Assembly (NCBI GenBank): GCA_027257055.1
Contig: JAPVLO010000001.1
Span: forward strand, 11,307,501 to 11,371,500
Length of the DNA stretch: 64,000 nucleotides
Reading direction: 5' to 3'
Origin: Cephalopachus bancanus
Lineage: Eukaryota > Chordata > Mammalia > Primates > Tarsiidae
Below, piece by piece: positions 25,661 through 37,381 of the stretch (position 1 is its first letter; every line of letters starts with the position of its first letter). The position numbers and the translations under genes were made by a program. The notes below the pieces were generated by a model. The model saw only the letters and a program-made list of their open reading frames with translations, was not told where the DNA came from and ran no database searches.

Positions 25661-25964
25661 CAAGTGAGGTGTGGTGAGGAGGTAGGAGATACTCTCCTGG
25701 AAGCCTGTTCTTTACCAAGAGTCTACTGGCATCAGCTGGTTGGTGGGCGACTAGCTCAGTGGCCCCACATTTTAAATTAAAATTAGCCCAATGTCAAAAT
25801 GGACTATGAATACCCAGAAGTACACAAAAGACTTAAAAAAAAATACAGCGGCATAGACAACCTCTAACTCTGCACCTTCCAGAAATTGATTGGTCCAAGG
25901 ACTTGCTAGGGTAGATGGACCAGTTCGCCTTTTCCACCTCCCATTTCACAAGCAGTCTTCTTCC

Positions 25965-25968
<4 letters not shown>

Positions 25969-26054
<86 letters not shown>
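25969..26054 (+). repeat. Compound microsatellite (CT)21(CA)22
   Basis: An uninterrupted CT block (25969-26010) abuts an uninterrupted CA block (26011-26054). The purity suggests high mutability. Confidence 0.98.
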
Positions 26055-26057
<3 letters not shown>

Positions 26058-28510
26058 AGGGTGAATTTCTCACAGATTAGGAATCTTACTAGGTGCCAAT
26101 CTCAAGGGATTAATTTGTCCAGGGAACAAAAGAAAGAGACAATTCGAAATACTATTATAAGTCATAAAGAAACAATTCTTCTTCTGATTGCATCACAAAT
26201 CCTTCTGCAATTTAAGGAGAAAAAGAATAGATTTATCAATTGACAACAGTGAAAACCTAATTTTCAAAATCTGGGGCTTATTTTCCTTCTTAATCCTGTG
26301 GGATACAAGTTCTTCCTTGTATTCTCTATCCTTTCCCCTATGCCACTGAAATGAAAACAAACACAAGTATTTATTTATTTGTTTTTATTCCTTGGACTTT
26401 TTCTCAGTCTCTCATATAGAATCCTCAACCTATACCACCTCCTAAAGTCAATGTTTCTCTTCATTATGCTCTAATTTTTTAGTCTTCTCCATGTCTATCC
26501 TTTAAAGATTTCACCCATTTCTAAAGCTTCCATGATGAGTATGTGTCCTCTTTCTTGTCTATAGTGCATCTACTAGGCTTGGTTTTACATAAACTTTCTC
26601 TCTCGGTTCCCTTTTTTTTTTCCTAGTGAATGAATATTAAATAATGTGCCTTTCCCTAGAAACTTTGCAGTATCCAAATTCCTTAAAAGTAAGTTCTACA
26701 AAGATGACAAGTTGGAGAAATTTGGAACTATGAACTCAATTTCAGCTTGTCAAAAATTGGTCCCATTATTTGTGTCCCATCTCAAACTATGATTTGATAG
26801 AAATGACTACATAAGAGTAGACAAGATGGTTGGCAGTTGAAAAGAGAAATGGAGGTCTGAAAATTAAACAAGAAAACCAATGAGTTAATTCTTAAAATTC
26901 TCTAGGAAAAAGTATGAATGAGAGTCATGAAGGGATGGATTCAGAGCTGTGGTTCATCTGCTATTGCTCTGGGTCATTCACAGAGGGTGGAACATTGCTG
27001 ACAACAGTTGCCTTAAATGTGCACAGTGATTCTCAAGGTGGCACAGGTGAGCATCCACAGATATTTTAGAATCTCAGTTGCAAAAGTGCCCTGTAAACTA
27101 CTACAACATGGAGATTTTGATATTCAGATCCAACTTCATCCTCTTGAAAATTACTGATATAAAGTTCTAGATGCCGGAATTTGTTGAGGTGTGGGAGAAA
27201 CTGCCTTCTTTGAAGGGTCGCTGCTCTTAGTTTATGAGCCTGGATGTCTGGACAGTTGACGGTGCCCGTCTATGGAAATAAAGCAAATCACACTGATGGG
27301 TACATTTGAGGTAAAAATGATAAATTATTTATGTTTAAATTATATCCTCATAATTAAGATCGATTTATCTTCTGATTATAAAATATGATGAAGCCACAGA
27401 CAATCGATATTAAAAAGAAGCAATTACATGATATGTTTTATTTTCATTTAAAAATTTGATAAGGATATATTTTGTATCAATAAATGCAATGCTACAGTGG
27501 CTGTGTAAAATTGTATTATATAGAATTAGCTTTAATTTGTGCAGATAATGCCATATGGATGGGCAAGGAATTTTTTTCAATGTTTTGGATATAATATAAT
27601 GATGAGCACTGATTATAATCTCTGTACAAGTGTATTTTTATTTCAAAAAGTAGTACGCAGGGTCACAGAGCATGCTATAGAAACATTGTGTGCCTCTTAA
27701 CAATCTGCACTCAAAAATGTCTTCCAGTCTAAATTTCCACAAATAATTCATGAAAATTTCCATTTCAACCTTCACCAGTAATATGATCTTTCAAATACAG
27801 AATGTTTAAGATATCAGAAAAGCCAAGTAGAGATGACCTAGATGATTGGAAATGACTGTCTAGAGTTCAATAAAGAGGCCAGAGTACAAAGCAGAGGTTT
27901 GAAAGCCATTTCTATGACTTTGTTGGAAGAAGTCATGGCAGTTAATGCAATTTTTCAAAGAAAAAGTGTGTGAGGGAAGAGGGTTGATATCTCCAAGTTC
28001 CCTTTTTAGCAAAATGTCAACATTTAGAGAGTGGGAGAAAGAAGAACTACAGAAAAGTTTGAGTGGAATAATCAACCAAGCAGCAGGGGCAGGAGGGGGG
28101 ACAATCTAACAAAAAACAAGGTAGATGAGATGATTTTAAAAGTGGAATTAGAATACCACATAATAATAATTAGCACTTAAAACATTCTGTATCCCAAAGT
28201 CTCAAAGCACTGTGCAGCCTAATCATTTGAAATTTAGAATACCCTTGATGCAGAGACGGTAATTCAATAGGAAAACCTGGATGAAAAGAAAAAAGATGGA
28301 TGGCTTGGAAGTTTACTCGACCTTGAAAATTTCAGGAACTCAAAACCTTAGGTTAAGAAAGGAAATGTTGAGTCTCTGCTAAATTGCTGTATATATAATA
28401 TTTACACATTCTCAATTTCAGATGATTTCCAGAGCCATAGTTCAGCAGCTGCAGCTTAAAAGCTGTAAATTTAAACATCGCAGTACAACAGCTGAAGAAC
28501 TTGTTCTCAG
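26055..28510. other. Unassigned sequence
   Basis: A 2.4-kb stretch with no gene. A C/T-rich part near 26290-26560 may be a decayed L2. A segment near 27020 begins like an old hAT transposon end (CAGTGATTCTCAAGGTGG). Neither can be called firmly. Confidence 0.4.
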
Positions 28511-28555
28511 GAAGAAGGAGAAGGAGAAGGAGAAGGAGAAGGGAAGGAAGAAGTC
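28511..28555 (+). repeat. (GGAGAA)n purine tract
   Basis: Repeated GGAGAA units. The Lys-Glu-rich frame across it (28422-28649) is a product of this composition. Confidence 0.9.
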
Positions 28556-28919
28556 CCAGGAGACACAGAGAGCTTTTAAACTTTACAAGTTTATCCCATC
28601 ATTTCTGACTTTATTTTCCACAAATGGTTTTGAGGAGCTTACCCTGTAGAAAATTCAGTGAATCTAGAACATTCAAAGAGGCAATATATACCCCTATTTA
28701 AACAATAATGCATTACATATTAACACTTAGTGAAACTGACATTTTTGTGTGTACAGTTTTATGAAAATCAACATGTGTAGATTCTTGTCACAACTGCTGC
28801 GTCAGGATGCAATGTTTTGTATCCCATCTCCTCCAAAAATATTTTGTCACCACTGCTACCAGACAGTCCCATCTCCCCAGATAACTCCCTCATACAATCT
28901 CTTTAAAGTCACACAGTCT
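28556..28919. other. Unassigned sequence
   Basis: No gene or confident repeat. Confidence 0.45.
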
Positions 28920-29275
28920 CCTCACTCCTACCTCTTGGCAAACCCTAGTAGGTTATTCTCCATAGCTTTGTCTTTTCCTGAAAGTAAAAGAAATGGAATC
29001 ATATCGTATGCAACCTTTAAGAAATGACTCCTTTCACTCGTATATGCTTTTGAGATTCATCAATGTTATCGTGTGCATCAATATCTCATTGCTTTTTATT
29101 GCTGAGTAGTATCCCATGGGACAGAAGTAACACAGTTTATTTACCCATTCACCCACTGAAAGACAGTTTGGATTGAGTTCAATGTGGGAACATTTTGAAT
29201 AGAATCTCTATTCTATAAGTATTTTCCAAATAAACTTGTGAACCAACATATCTTTTTATTAGCATCTGGATATAC

Positions 29276-29474
29276 TGCTGGGCTCAGGCGATCCTCCCAC
29301 CTCAGCCTTCCAAGTAGATCGAACTACAGGCACAGGCCACCACGCCTGGCTAATTTTTTGATTTATTGTAGATATGAGGTCTCACCAAGTTGCTCAGGCT
29401 GGTCTTGAACATGTGGGCTCAGGCAATCCTCTCACAGCCTCCCAAATTGCTTGGTTATAGCCACCACGCCCGGC
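29276..29474 (-). mobile_element. Alu SINE, partial (old)
   Basis: A reverse-oriented Alu lacking the poly-T and most of the right monomer. It starts within CTGCTGGGCTCAGGCGATC and runs to CACCACGCCCGGCC. Confidence 0.9.
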
Positions 29475-29634
29475 CTCTTATAGTGATTTTAATTTGCATT
29501 TCTTCAGTGGCTAATTATGGTCAACATCTTGTCGTGTGCTTATTAATTATCCATATATCTTGTTTGAGAAACTGTCTGAGTATGTTTTCTTTCCATTTTT
29601 TATTGGTTTGTTTGAATTTTTTCTAACTATTGAG

Positions 29635-29928
29635 GTTTTTTTTTTTTTTTTTTTGAGTTGGAGTCTCACTCTGTCGCCCAGACTGGAGTGCAGTGGCCGC
29701 TCCCGGCCACCGCAACCTCGACCTGCTGGGCTCCGGCGATCCTTCCACCTCAGCCTTCCGAGTAGCCGGAATTACAGGCATGTGCTACCATGCTCGGCTG
29801 ATTTTTTGATTTATTGTAGAGATGAAGTCTCGCTGCCCAGGCGGGTCTCGAACCCGCGGGCTCAGGCAATCCACTCACCTCAGCCTCCCAAAGGCGCGGG
29901 ATTACAGGCTGAACCACCAAGCCCGGCT
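29635..29928 (-). mobile_element. Alu SINE, young-type subfamily, nested in L1
   Basis: A full-length reverse Alu with an intact T-arm-like stem and right-monomer stem. A 9-bp duplication ACTATTGAG lies at 29626-29634 and 29929-29937. L1 sequence continues on both sides. Confidence 0.96.
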
Positions 29929-29945
29929 ACTATTGAGTTTTAAGT

Positions 29946-29949
<4 letters not shown>

Positions 29950-30000
<51 letters not shown>
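29950..30000 (+). repeat. (CA)n microsatellite
   Basis: 51 bp of uninterrupted CA within the L1 remnant. Confidence 0.98.
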
Positions 30001-30002
<2 letters not shown>

Positions 30003-30180
30003 TAAAAGTTCTTTCTCAGATATATACTTTGCAAATTATCCCCACTCCATTCCAACTCATAGTCTGCCACTTTACTTAACTGTCTTTCACAGACTAAAAG
30101 TTTTACATTTCTTTTATTTTTTAATCTCAACTTCTATATAATCTTTATAGTAGGCTCTACTTCTTTGTCTCTATTTTTTT

Positions 30181-32070
30181 TCACGGGCATCCATGTATTC
30201 GAATAAACTGAAGTTATGTCCTTAAGATAATTCGATTTTTAAGCTATACCTAACACAGTGTCTCCGAGCTCAACTCTTCTATGAGTATTCATCTGCTGAA
30301 AGCTTTTGCTGGCAACAGTTGAGGTATCTCTTTCTGATTCCCTTATCTCTTAATTCTGTTTCAATTGATTGTTTTATGTTATCGTGTATCCCCTAGCTGA
30401 GAAACCAGGGAGTCCTTGTACAGGGTGGTTATTTGTGGAGATAATTTAATATGTATTATTCATCTCATACATTATTTTCCAAGGTAATATAGTAAGCCTG
30501 ACAATTTTTGAAGATTGAGTTGCAGTCTAACTACAAATAAGATTATTGTAGTAGGATGAAAAGTGGAAAATTATTGTTTGGGAAGAGGATCCTAAAAGAG
30601 TGATAGGAATTGCTGTGTTATCACTATAATTGATATGATTTAAAGATCAAAACAATAGAAGATAAGCTGAAAAAGACAGGATTGGAATTAACCATGGGTG
30701 GAGCTGTGTCTTGTGCCTCTGTTTCCAGAGCTTTAAACTTAAGACGTTCAAAAACAGTGAAAATCTATCTGATTTTTGATGATCCTTTACGATTAAGAAA
30801 CAGCATCTGCTGCTCAGAAAAAAAAAATGAGTCAAGAAAACACTTTCAGACATGAGACAGCTTGGGAAGTGTTTGTCTACTAAATGACAGGATGAAATTA
30901 AATTGAGAACAAGTGTAGTCTAACCTAGTTTTGACACAATTGATCTTATGCTGAAGATCCCTTGAGACACTTGAATAAGAGCACAAAAGAAATCAGGACA
31001 CGCATGATCCGTTTACCACAACACTTGCAATGTGTCTTTTAAAGTTTTCTAATGAACCTCAGTGAAATGTCTACCATTGTTTTTCTATAGCCTTAAATGG
31101 TAAGGGGTGGCGGGGGTAGGGGGGAGTCAGGTAGGACTATGATGTGTTGGTCTTTACATGGGGGAACTCCAGCTACTTACCCACTGTCACTGAGGAATCA
31201 CTTTGCTGTGTGGAAGGATGAATGGATTTGTGCTGATCCATCTCCTTGCTTACTTTGGCCTTTTTGTGATAAAGTGTTAACATTTGGAAAAGCGTTCGGT
31301 GGACATCTTTGGCAACATGAACAGAGAAATTCTGGTGGTTTAGAAGAGGAAAAGTTCTGAAGGCTAGTATTGACATGTTCAATCTGAGAAGTTTAAATCT
31401 TTAATTTTCAAACAGTTAATTAAGACAATAAATATACATTTTAATCACATGTATGCACTGGCATGCGCGCACACACGGACACGTGTATTTTTGTATTGCT
31501 GATAATTAAATATAAACTTTGTCGTCTCAATTTCAAAAACTCTGGTTAGTTTTAGCCTATCTACATTTTTCCTATTAAAATATGATTTTTAAAATATTTT
31601 AAAAGTACTTTATTACAAAGAAATGTAAATGCAATTAATACATTAAAATGTAGACACTACTAATATAATTGAAAGAAAATCAATCACTTTAAAAATGCAA
31701 GTGTAGAGACACATAAATGTCTTTAAATTAATAAGAAAACATGCTTAGAGAGTTTCTAGTTATTAGTAATTTATTTGGTACAAATAACTCAAGATAACTT
31801 CTGAAATTAATATAGACAATAATATAATCTGCATATTAGGAATAATAATTTTAAAAATCAACATGTTATGCTGATAAGAAATAAATAGTTTTCACAATGG
31901 GGTCTATTTGCTAATCTAAATAATAGATAGAAACTTTCTCATAATAAATTTTAGGCCATAAAAATTAAGTTAAAATGATATATTCTGGTAAAAGAAAAAA
32001 CTTATTTAAATGTATTTTAACAGTGTGACATATTGTTATTTGCGATCGCTAATGGAATCCTATGCCTTTT
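30181..32070. other. Unassigned AT-rich sequence
   Basis: No gene or confident repeat. A G-rich patch AAGGGGTGGCGGGGGTAGGG starts near 31098. The segment from 31500 to 32040 is very AT-rich. Confidence 0.45.
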
Positions 32071-32082
32071 AAAATTAAAACT

Positions 32083-32378
32083 GGGCCGGGCTCAGTGGCT
32101 CGGCCTGTAATCCCGCGCCTTTGCGAGGCTGAGGTGAGTGGATTGCCTGAGCCCGCGGGTTCGAGACCCGCCCGGGCAGCGAGACCTCACCTCTACAATA
32201 AATCAAAAAATCAGTCAGGTGTGGTAGCGCGTGCCTGTAATTCTGGCTACTCGGAAGGCTGAGGCGGAAGGATCGCTGGAGCCCAGCAAGTCGAGGCTGC
32301 GGTGGCCGGGAGCGGCCACTGCACTCCAGTCTGGGCGACAGAGTGAGACTCCAACTCAAAAAAAAAAAAAAAAAAAAA
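32083..32378 (+). mobile_element. Alu SINE, near-consensus young subfamily
   Basis: The least-decayed Alu in the window. It starts GGGCCGGGCTCAGTGGCTCG, keeps many CpGs, and ends in a long uninterrupted A tail. A perfect 12-bp duplication AAAATTAAAACT lies at 32071-32082 and 32379-32390. The T-arm-like hairpin is at 32155-32171, and the right-monomer stem pairs 32299-32308 with 32313-32322. The pol III A- and B-box regions are both present. Confidence 0.98.
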
Positions 32379-32390
32379 AAAATTAAAACT

Positions 32391-32899
32391 GGTCCCATTA
32401 AAGAGGGATTCACTGACTGAGTCCCAGAAACTTTTGTTTTTAATTTAACTTATAAAATTACTTGAATTACCCATGGCTCCAAGACCTTCTCTCTACAAGC
32501 CTCCAGGGTAACCACTCAGTTCCAAGCATCCTGCAGGCATTCAATGGAGAAGGCCCTATTCCCCAGGTGTGTGAGTCAGAATAGAGGGTAAGTGTGAGTC
32601 AACAGAGTCCTGAGAAATTACCCCTTGTTGAGAAGGACAGCAGATGAGACGCCCACCTAACAAAAGCTGATGTCAGCAGACACTGACTTTTGTAGGAGAG
32701 CCATTTATAATACTGCTGGTCACAGAGATATGATTAATTAATATGCGTAGTCAAGGACTGAACATCAGTTACTTGCTATTAGATCACTATGGCTGTGTAT
32801 TCCAAATGTGAAGATGAAACTAAATAACCGAATAAACCAAGGCATAGCTGAATATTTTAATGAATAAAATAGGGCACAATACCTTGACTCAAGAACTTC
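32391..32899. other. Unassigned sequence
   Basis: No gene or confident repeat. Confidence 0.45.
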
Positions 32900-33215
32900 C
32901 TGTGTACAGGCTGTGTGGCCTTTGTCCATGAAGTCCCTCTGCGTCCTGCCTAACCCTGTTTGTTTTCCAGTTAGAGTATGGATTCTACTGCTCTTTCCTA
33001 TGGGGTTGTTAAATCTATCTTCTGTTTTTTCCTACAGCACCCCGATCAAAAATGTATCCATTCACTTACATCCCATTCCACCTGCTTAACATAATCTTCA
33101 CACCAGACAGGGAACAGCTTAACGTTCGCGATGTTGTCTCAGCCTTGTTGGCTTCTTGGGGCTTAGCATGTGGTTAGTAGACTCTCAAAATATGAGGGAA
33201 TGAGTGAATTCCCTC
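32900..33215 (+). mobile_element. L2 LINE 3-prime fragment
   Basis: A diverged match to the L2 3-prime end: AGGGAACAGCTT, GGGGCTTAGCATGTGGTTAG and a GGGAATGAGTGAATT end, in expected order. Confidence 0.5.
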
Positions 33216-33224
33216 AAGAGTGAG

Positions 33225-33320
33225 TAACTATTTAAGAGCAGAATGAAAGCATAGTTCTGGCATTAACAGATTATGTGACTTTGAGAAATCACTTAAAAGT
33301 GCTAGACCTTAATATAAAAT
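33225..33320 (-). mobile_element. MIR SINE remnant, antisense
   Basis: TTATGTGACTTTGAGAAATC with flanking sequence resembles the reverse MIR segment around the TGTGACCTTGGGCAAGT motif. Confidence 0.45.
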
Positions 33321-33663
33321 AAAATAACAAATATAATTAGGAACTGTGTAGCAGTCAACAAAGAGAATGGTTCCAGATAGAAGCGAGACATTTTGAAATG
33401 GGAAGACATAGTGAGCAAGGTATGTTCATGAAACAGCAAATAATTTGGTAAGCTCAGATGTTTCTCAAACCTTATGCTTTTGACTTTTCGTACAACCCCA
33501 AACTTTCATAATGCATGCACTAGACATGTACAGTTCAGTGGCCTAATATGAACTTTCAGATAACCATCAAGACATGCTGATTTCTAGCTCTTCCAAGATG
33601 GCTCCTCAGGAAGGAGCGGTCTACCGTTCACTAGCTTGGCTTTCGCTGCAATGTGTGTGCCAT

Positions 33664-34015
33664 GATTGGACTATTATGTAGTCATAAAGAAGGACAAACA
33701 TATGGACTTCGCAGCAACTTGGATAGATTTAGAGTCTGTAATACTCAGTGATCTATTAAAAAAACAAAGAACAGAGTACCACATGTTCTCACTCGTAAAC
33801 AGACCCTGAATATTTACCATAATACTATAAGAAAGGGATTGGCAGTAGTGGGATACTGCTGGGATCGGGGAGACACACAACATCAGTAAGGGTAACTGGG
33901 GCAAAGTGGGGACCAAAGGGAGTCCCAAACTTTGCCTGTCAGCTGACCACTTGTATACCTAATCCTGAATTGTACCCCACATCCTTAAAATAAAAATAAA
34001 ATAAAACTTAAAAGT
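33664..34015 (+). mobile_element. L1 LINE 3-prime end, truncated
   Basis: Forward L1 sequence from the end of ORF2 (ATAAAGAAGGACAAACATAT, ACCACATGTTCTCACTCGTA) through the 3-prime UTR to an AT-rich tail near 33985. It is closely similar to 34645-35050, so the two copies are of one subfamily. Confidence 0.88.
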
Positions 34016-34351
34016 TCCTTTTTACAATTTTGAAAAGAAATGCAACACCTTCACTACATCACATTTCTGTTGTTCAGATCTTGAATGAAACTTGATTGCC
34101 ATGTAAGAGATGAGCAGGCATCAGAGGAAAAGGATGCTGTCTCTTTTTAATAGTGACAGAATTTTCAATCTATGGAAGGATGGAGTTGGCTAGTCAATAT
34201 GCTTGAGATTCCTTCTTCTAGTGGCCATAGTGTTCCAAGGTAGCTTTTCATAAACAACCAAAGCCAAATGCTTAAGTTGTCAAAATTGCTATTGTCATCT
34301 TTCGAGTGAAGGAGTATAGTTAACACCCAAGGGTAAAAAGCAAGGGTTTGG
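34016..34351. other. Unassigned sequence between two L1 copies
   Basis: No gene or recognised repeat. It separates two independent L1 insertions. Confidence 0.5.
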
Positions 34352-35050
34352 ATGGACATCTTAACAATGCGGATTCTTCCTATCCATGAGCATGGAATAT
34401 TTTTTCCATTTGTTTGTGTCTTCTTGGATTACTTTCAGCAGTGTTTGGTAGTTTTCATTGTAAAGCTCTCTCTCTTCTCTGGTTAGGAAGATGTCAAGGT
34501 ATTTCATGTTTTTTATGGCTGTTGTGAATGGGATTGTGCTTGTTATTTGGTTCACTGGTGTATTAGAATGTGACCGTCTTTTTCACATTTATTTTGTGTC
34601 TCAAGACTTTGCCAATGTCCCTTATCAGTGAAAGCAGACTTTTGGTGGTACATATACACAATGGAATATTACACTACCATAAAGAAGGATAAACATATGG
34701 ACTTTGCAGCAACTTGGATGGATTTAGAGTCTCTCATACTCAGTGGTCTATCACAGAAACAAAGAACAGAGGACCACACGTTCTCACTTATAAACAGACC
34801 CTGAACATTTACCATAATACTGTAAGCAAGGTATTGGCAGTAGCAGAATACTGCTGGGGTGGGGGTGAGGTGGACACAAAATCAGCAAGCATACCTGATC
34901 TCAAACCAGGTGAAGTGGGGACCAAAGGGAGTCCCAAACTTTGCCTGTACAAGGACCACTTGTATAACTAATCCTGAATCTTACCCCACATCTTTAAAAT
35001 AAAATTAAAAAACTAAAATTAAATTAAAAATCTGAAAAAAAAAAGAAAAA
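34352..35050 (+). mobile_element. L1 LINE with 5-prime inversion
   Basis: A 3-prime end in forward orientation (about 34645-35050) is joined to a more upstream ORF2 segment in reverse orientation (about 34352-34644). The reverse part encodes an ORF2-like stretch on the minus strand. The junction lies near 34645, where GCAGACTTTTG meets GTGGTACATATACACAATGG. The tail is A-rich with A/G mixtures. Flanking AAAAAGCAAGGG and AAAAAGTAGAGG could be a decayed target-site duplication. Confidence 0.87.
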
Positions 35051-35094
35051 AGTAGAGGTTCTACTGTCACGTCATGTGCCGTTTTCCAGCAGGT

Positions 35095-35500
35095 CACTCT
35101 CATGCAGCTATGTGGGGCTTCCTCAACGCACTCTGGCCTCTCAAATCTCTTCCCGGGGTGCCTCTGTCCTGATATTTCTCTTCTCCCGGGGTCATTCTTT
35201 TCTTGTCTAAGTATAAGGCCAGTTCAATCTCCCCCTTTAGAGCTCAATCACCTACTCAAAGAAGCTCAACTTAAGAAGCTCAACCCTATCCAAAGGAAAA
35301 AAACCTCCTTTCCAGCAAGATACTTTGTCTTTACTTACTTCATTACACACGATCCAATCAATAACTATTTTTACACTTACTTCCTGTATTCCTCACTGGC
35401 ATGGAAATATTTAAGCAACATAATTACCACTATATCTCAAGAGCCATGAAGAACTGGTACATAGTAAGTGCTCAGCAAATAACTGCCAAATAGATGAAAT
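35095..35500 (+). mobile_element. L2 LINE 3-prime fragment
   Basis: It ends with CTGGTACATAGTAAGTGCTC followed by AGCAAATAACTGCCAAATAG, the characteristic L2 3-prime end. The preceding C/T-rich segment fits the L2 3-prime region. Confidence 0.65.
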
Positions 35501-37339
35501 ACATCCCTGTAGAGTGAAGCATAATCCAAGACATTCCTTTTATTTCATATTTCTTAGATCGAAAATGACATAAGGTTTCAATGTTTGAGCTGCGATAGTT
35601 TCAGTATATTCATAGTATAACATGCATGTATGCATAAGATAGATTCATTTCACACAAAAATGTCATGGCACAAATACCATCTGTTAGGGCAAGCCAGTAG
35701 TTTTTACAGGATCAATAGGAGGCAAAATAATATTGCAAATCACCAAAGATATAGGGAAAACATAAAACCAATTGCATTATAATTATGTAAACTGGAATCT
35801 ACCAGAATACTGAGGCTAATCATTTATGAGAAGCAGCTGATAACATAGAAAGAAAAAACAGGTATCTAAGTAATATAAAAACTGTAAACTATTTTTACCA
35901 TTGTCTCAACACACTTTTTAAATAATATGAAAACCAGTATGATTGTCAGAAATATGGAAAGAATACTGACAATTTTTGTTATGATTTTTAGTGGAAAAAA
36001 AAAGCTGGCTGTGTAAAAACTCTAATATGGATAGCCCTGGGTCCTCTGCACTCTAATATAAATAATTCTGCTGGACATTATCATTTACAAACATGTCTGC
36101 AACTGAGATATCTTCTCAAGATGAATTCCTATAAGAGGAATTACTTAAGCAAAAAACATGGGGTTTTAAAATATATTTTAATGTGGTCCTTCAGAATGGG
36201 AAGGCTATTAATCATCAATACCCATCAACTTCCTACATTTATTCAATTCAATATCAAAACAATGGTACTTTTGATTAAACATATACTGGACTTTTGTAAT
36301 TTTATGATTTGTTTTCTCATTGTTTTCCATTTTTCTTCAGCGTGCTCTTTTTATTTCTTGTTTAACAGGAATATGTATTTCAAATAATTTTTCAAGCTTC
36401 TCACTTACATTTTAATTTTATGATGCTTTTACCTATGCCAAGGTTTTGCATTTTGTTAAGACTTATCTACTGCCATTCTTTGAATATTTCAAAATTAATT
36501 TTACACTTACAAAGTTTTTTTGTTATTTTTCAGTCAGATATTTATGCATTGGCTTTCTAGGTGACTAGAGCATCATGTTCTCAATGAAGTTTATAATACA
36601 ACTAATTTGGTGTACTGATCTAACTTAAAATTTTTCTCTCAAATAGTGAATTGTCCAAAAAGCATTTATTAAAAAATACTTTTTCCCCCCTAACTGATGC
36701 ACAAGCCACTTTATCACACACAAAATCCTTTGAAGTGCTAAGGTCTGCTTAAGGTTTTTTGTAGTCAACCAAAAACAAAATGAAAGAGAAATAAACCAAA
36801 GTGAACAATAGAGTTTAAAAAGCTCTAAGCTTTCAAGGTCAATATTTTAAAGTAAAACAACATTCTCCTTTGAAATGTTGTAAATCCCACAGGTGAGACA
36901 TATTCCTATTCAAGAATAAGTATTAAAGAATCCATTAAATCTTTTAAATGATTTTTGTTTTCCTTGGCTGAATTGTCATTATTAGCTATTTTGCTACTTG
37001 CTTTCTTGATGTATAAAATTCATTGCTGGTATTTTCTCAGTGTTACAGTGTTTTTCCAAGAAGTGCTCATTCTAGTGGTGTGTGCTTCCTCATCAATAAA
37101 CATGTAATGTATTTCATTAAATATCAAGAATTTAGGTTATTGTAAAATATAAAGGCTTTTTAGGGTGGTGTAGTCCATGATCATACTTTATAAACAACCG
37201 GAAAATTAGTTCATACATTAAATGACGTTTTTAATATGCCCATAGTTTTTGACATGAGTTATTTAAAATGTTGGATTATTTCTCATAGAACTTATTTCAA
37301 CTTTGATTTTTCTGCCTCACTTGCCTGATCCATTCATAT
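35501..37339. other. Unassigned AT-rich sequence
   Basis: No gene or confident repeat in 1.8 kb. The frame at 36121-36387 is Phe/Ile-rich and looks like chance in AT-rich DNA. Confidence 0.45.
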
Positions 37340-37381
37340 AAATAGCCTTGGATAATAATGAAATAGCCTTGGATAATAATG
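37340..37381 (+). repeat. 21-bp perfect tandem duplication
   Basis: AAATAGCCTTGGATAATAAT plus G occurs twice in direct succession. Confidence 0.95.

Larger units (their letters stand above)
28920..30180 (-). mobile_element. L1 LINE fragment, antisense, interrupted by two Alus
   Basis: Reverse-oriented L1 sequence occurs in three pieces: about 28920-29270 (ATGGAATCATATCGTATGCA, GAGTAGTATCCCATGGGACA), 29480-29634 (TTTTAATTTGCATTTCTTCA) and 29938-30180 (AAGTTCTTTCTCAGATATAT, CCACTTTACTTAACTGTCTT). The pieces keep consensus order, so two Alus inserted into one older L1. Confidence 0.8.

Noticed and set aside
29536..29943. 135-codon frame with apparent similarity to hypothetical primate proteins
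   Set aside because: Nearly all of it is translated from a reverse-oriented Alu; the same peptide pattern recurs in every young Alu of the window.
31097..31130. G-rich patch as a G-quadruplex
   Set aside because: Only three separated runs of three or more G with acceptable loops; the fourth would have to come from within a six-G run.
32041..32050. GCGATCGC as a possible functional site
   Set aside because: An isolated palindrome next to an Alu insertion site; nothing else supports a role.
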